Source of the DNA: an uncultured Oxalobacteraceae bacterium
GTDB lineage: Bacteria; Pseudomonadota; Gammaproteobacteria; Burkholderiales; Burkholderiaceae
Assembly (NCBI GenBank): GCA_946478765.1
Contig: CAMLDH010000009.1
Span: 1-30,251, forward strand
Direction of reading: 5' to 3'
DNA: 30,251 nucleotides
The notes beneath the pieces are model-generated. The model ran no database searches and was not told the origin of the DNA. It worked only from the letters and a program-made list of their open reading frames with translations. The first letter of the stretch is position 1. Every line of letters starts with the position of its first letter. The translations under genes were made by a program, and so were the position numbers. Shown piece after piece: positions 27,766 through 30,251 of the stretch.

Positions 27766-28110
27766 GCGCCCTCGGACAGGCAAATCAACCAGCAGCAGCC
27801 AGCTTTGCAACGGAGAGTGTGCTAAACGCAGTATCAGTCATGCGCAACCAATCGATTACACGGTAGATAGGCAGAGGCGCAATAATGGATGTCGCATGAG
27901 GAAAGAACATTCGAGGCCGCGCGCACAAACAAAAACGCCCGAGGCAAAATGCCTCGGGCGTTTTTGTTTGTGCGCGACATTACCGGTAATAATGCGTTAC
28001 TTAGATTTGACTGCGCCAGTGTGACTAAGTTGCAATCACATTGAGTGGAGTTCTTGTGGCCGAGATTGCCAATCGTTTTTCACTGATTTTTTGCCTGGCG
28101 CGCCGCTGAA
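27766..28110. other. Gene-free stretch between porin 2 and the DUF3025 gene
   Basis: Nearly 350 bases with no credible reading frame. The only clear structure is the 26-bp inverted repeat at 27920-27976. A few short direct fragments around it show no pattern that I can support. Confidence 0.6.
27920..27976. terminator. Very long perfect inverted repeat, bidirectional terminator
   Basis: 26-bp arms match perfectly (27920-27945 with 27951-27976), with a 5-base loop AAAAT. The core ACGCCCGAGGC/GCCTCGGGCGT is flanked by A- and T-runs, so it can terminate on both strands. On the minus strand it lies 135 bases after the DUF3025 stop. It is longer than an ordinary terminator stem. Confidence 0.85.
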
Positions 28111-28965
28111 TTATCGCGGTGCATCCACGGTGACCGCCTCTCGTTTGGGACGAAACACCGTGACATCATCATAGAATTCGGCTCCCTGCCTATCCCACCA
28201 ATCCGGCACGCCAAGCACTGGCAGCGGCGTGAAATCGGATGTCACGACGCCATTGGCCAATTGCATTGCGACAGCAGCATCAATCCATGCGCGCCGCTCG
28301 TCCGCCTGCATTGCAAAAAACGCTTGATCGACCGGCACGACCCACGCATGCGCAGTGATGGCCTTACGCGGCGTGGCCAGTTTTTCCATCAAGGCATGAC
28401 CGAACAAGCATACATCCCATTCGCGCCCGAACGTCGTACGACGCGCGATAAAGACGTCATGCCATTGATGATTGCGCAGCGCCGTCACCAGCGCCGCATC
28501 GGACGTCAGCAGCAGCGCGGCATTCTCATCGAAAATCGTCGCGCCGTCGCGCAATTTCCCCCTGCCGGTATTGCCCGCATGAGCGCCGTCCGATGCGGCA
28601 TTGGAGCGCGCAATTTCTGCTGCTTGCAGCGCATTGAGCTGCACCTTGATTTGCGGGAAGGTCAGCCATACCAGTGCATTGAAAAAATCATGCAGATTGT
28701 CGCGCGTCGGCACACAACCGGTCGCGCTGATGAAGGCTTCGTAGGCAGTGCCCTGAGGCAGATCGGCTTGCGGCACGAAACGGATCGGCAACGCCCGATG
28801 GTTGCGTAAATCGATCGATGCAGCCGCGCCATTGAGCGCTGCGCGCCAATCGCCCGCAGCGCGTATCGATGCCGCCAGCGGTTGTAGTAACGACAACCAT
28901 GGGCGCTGCCAGTCGAGTGCATCGAAAAATTGCCCGCTCATCGCGCTGCCGCGGCGTTCGGCCAT
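28111..28965 (-). CDS. DUF3025 domain protein
   Basis: 284 residues, a full DUF3025 protein. Recognised blocks are YEAFISATGCVPTRDNLHDF, FNALVWLTFPQIKVQLNALQ, ATIFDENAALLL, FGREWDVCLFGHALMEKL and the end FTPLPVLGVPDWW. No signal peptide or membrane segment is visible. Family function is unknown. It starts 42 bases after pyrC and is likely co-transcribed with it. The ATG at 28941 (MSGQFFDAL) is an alternative start; neither has a good ribosome site. Confidence 0.9.
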   Translation of the reverse strand: MAERRGSAMSGQFFDALDWQRPWLSLLQPLAASIRAAGDWRAALNGAAASIDLRNHRALPIRFVPQADLPQGTAYEAFISATGCVPTRDNLHDFFNALVWLTFPQIKVQLNALQAAEIARSNAASDGAHAGNTGRGKLRDGATIFDENAALLLTSDAALVTALRNHQWHDVFIARRTTFGREWDVCLFGHALMEKLATPRKAITAHAWVVPVDQAFFAMQADERRAWIDAAVAMQLANGVVTSDFTPLPVLGVPDWWDRQGAEFYDDVTVFRPKREAVTVDAPR

Positions 28966-29007
28966 CCACGCATTACCGGCTTACAGAATCGCAAAAACCG
29001 TACTGTG

Positions 29008-30066
29008 TCACGCCATCTTCCAATCGATGGTTTCGCCGCCATTCATCGGCACGAGGGTGGTGTCGCCCAAGGGCAGTTCTGCCGGCAGTGTCCATTGCTC
29101 GCGCTGTAATGTAATCGTGCCGGCATTGCGCGCCAAACCGTAAAACGCCGGACCGTTGAAGCTGGCGAATGCTTCCAGTTTGTCGAGTGCATCCGCTTGG
29201 TCGAATGCGTGTGCATACAGCTCCATCGCGTGCAGCGCCGTGTAGCATCCGGCGCAACCGCATGCGTGTTCCTTCAAACCTTTCGGATGCGGCGCGGAAT
29301 CGGTGCCGAGGAAGAATTTGGCGCTGCCGGAAGTCGCTGCGGCAACCAAGGCCTGACGATGTTCTTCGCGCTTCAACACGGGCAAGCAGTAGTAGTGCGG
29401 GCGAATGCCGCCCTTGAAGATTTCATTGCGGTTGTAGAGCAGATGATGCGCAGTGATGGTGGCGCCGACAAATTCGTCCGCGTCGGCGACGTACTGGGCA
29501 GCCTGTTTGGTCGTGATGTGTTCGAATACGATTTTCAATGCCGGCATAACGCGCCGCAGCGGTTGCATCACACGCTCGATGAACACCGCTTCGCGGTCGA
29601 AAATATCGACGGCCGGATCGGTTACTTCACCATGCACCAGGAAGGGCATGCCGAGTTCCTGCATCGCTTCCAGTGCTTTATGGCATTTGCTCAGATCGGT
29701 CACGCCGGCATCGGAATTGGTGGTGGCGCCGGCCGGATACAGCTTCACCGCATGCACGAAACCGCTGTCCCTGGCGCGGCGGATTTCGTCGGGTGGCGTA
29801 TTGTCGGTCAGGTAAAGTGTCATCAGCGGCTCGAACTGCACTCCTTGCGGCACGGCAGCGAGGATGCGTTCCCGATAGCTGGCGGCTTGCGCGGTCGTCG
29901 TTACCGGCGGTTTGAGATTGGGCATCACGATGGCGCGGCCGAATTGGCGTGCGCTGTGCGGCAACACGCTGGCCATGGCTGCACCGTCGCGCAAGTGCAA
30001 ATGCCAGTCGTCGGGGCGGGTAATCGTGATGCTCTGATGAGCAGTGGAGCTTGCTTGATTTTGCAT
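29008..30066 (-). CDS. pyrC: Dihydroorotase
   Basis: A 352-residue zinc enzyme, third step of pyrimidine synthesis, of the short homodimeric PyrC class. Metal ligands: H22 and H24 in [10 protein letters not shown], the carboxylated lysine K108 in [10 protein letters not shown]145 in LVHGEV, a histidine in FEHITT, and the aspartate in LGTDSAPH. The first 14 residues are extra to the core. The gene is first in a unit with the DUF3025 gene. Confidence 0.98.
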   Translation of the reverse strand: MQNQASSTAHQSITITRPDDWHLHLRDGAAMASVLPHSARQFGRAIVMPNLKPPVTTTAQAASYRERILAAVPQGVQFEPLMTLYLTDNTPPDEIRRARDSGFVHAVKLYPAGATTNSDAGVTDLSKCHKALEAMQELGMPFLVHGEVTDPAVDIFDREAVFIERVMQPLRRVMPALKIVFEHITTKQAAQYVADADEFVGATITAHHLLYNRNEIFKGGIRPHYYCLPVLKREEHRQALVAAATSGSAKFFLGTDSAPHPKGLKEHACGCAGCYTALHAMELYAHAFDQADALDKLEAFASFNGPAFYGLARNAGTITLQREQWTLPAELPLGDTTLVPMNGGETIDWKMA

Positions 30067-30251
30067 GGCAGTTCTTTCTTCGGACTGCCGCTATTTTACC
30101 TGCTTGCCTGGTACCGCATCAGGCAAATCCCCTCGTTAGTAAATTGCGTCTTTTCCACCCGACTGCTTCGGAGTTCCACAGAACACCCTCGTCGTTGCAT
30201 AGCTCGCTATGCGGCCGCCTCACCCTTGCCAGTCGAAAAAACCATGGATTT
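30067..30251. other. Upstream region of pyrC, window end
   Basis: No gene is visible in the last 185 bases. A short hairpin GCATAG-CTCG-CTATGC lies at 30197-30212. The pyrC promoter should be here, but no convincing -35/-10 pair is seen. Confidence 0.5.

Overview
This window reads as chromosomal DNA of a Burkholderiales betaproteobacterium, most like the Oxalobacteraceae (Herminiimonas/Janthinobacterium/Collimonas type). The inference rests on three things: the gene order tyrS-dtd-...-dusB-fis-purH-ruvC-ruvA-ruvB, the Burkholderiales-type porins with MKKSLLALAVL signal peptides, and the argC/DUF6776/bactofilin/erpA neighbourhood. Nothing points to a plasmid or prophage; most of the window is housekeeping DNA of moderately high GC. 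I see no rRNA, tRNA or CRISPR array.

Layout. 1-440: a small DUF559 nuclease-like gene enclosed by inverted copies of a G-rich palindromic repeat. 456-2731: thiS and thiC on the minus strand behind a TPP riboswitch, divergent from valS (2838-5897). valS carries a third copy of the same repeat in frame inside its coding region. 5946-7384: a secreted DUF2147 protein and a hydratase of the fumarylacetoacetase fold, ending on a shared bidirectional terminator. 7533-16749: a long minus-strand series read from right to left as tyrS, dtd, a PEBP-family protein, a histidine phosphatase, dusB, fis, purH, ruvC, ruvA, ruvB (translation quality control, tRNA modification, purine synthesis, recombination). 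It is interrupted between ruvC and ruvA by an oppositely oriented membrane protein gene with a HELAH motif. 16888-19504: an M23 endopeptidase and anmK on the plus strand (cell-wall remodelling and recycling). 19566-23141: minus-strand rplM-rpsI, then argC, a coiled-coil membrane protein, bactofilin and erpA. 23142-23748: a gene-free stretch with the rplM promoter and a strong candidate small RNA. 23749-25035: a YhfA-like OsmC protein convergent with coq7. 25259-27691: two tandem paralogous porins with duplicated upstream regions. 28111-30066: a DUF3025 gene and pyrC.

The two most interesting signals are as follows. (1) A REP-like repeat family is associated with a DUF559 gene as terminal inverted repeats. 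One solitary copy is tolerated inside the essential valS gene, at the linker before the anticodon-binding domain, with a paired change that preserves the palindrome. (2) A roughly 109-nt candidate sRNA upstream of rplM has a sigma70-type promoter, a 5' stem-loop, a single-stranded run with two anti-Shine-Dalgarno CCUCC blocks, and an intrinsic terminator. It resembles the CCUCC-motif sRNAs of alphaproteobacteria and possibly the betaproteobacterial toxic sRNA family. All assignments come from reading the sequence; no searches were run.
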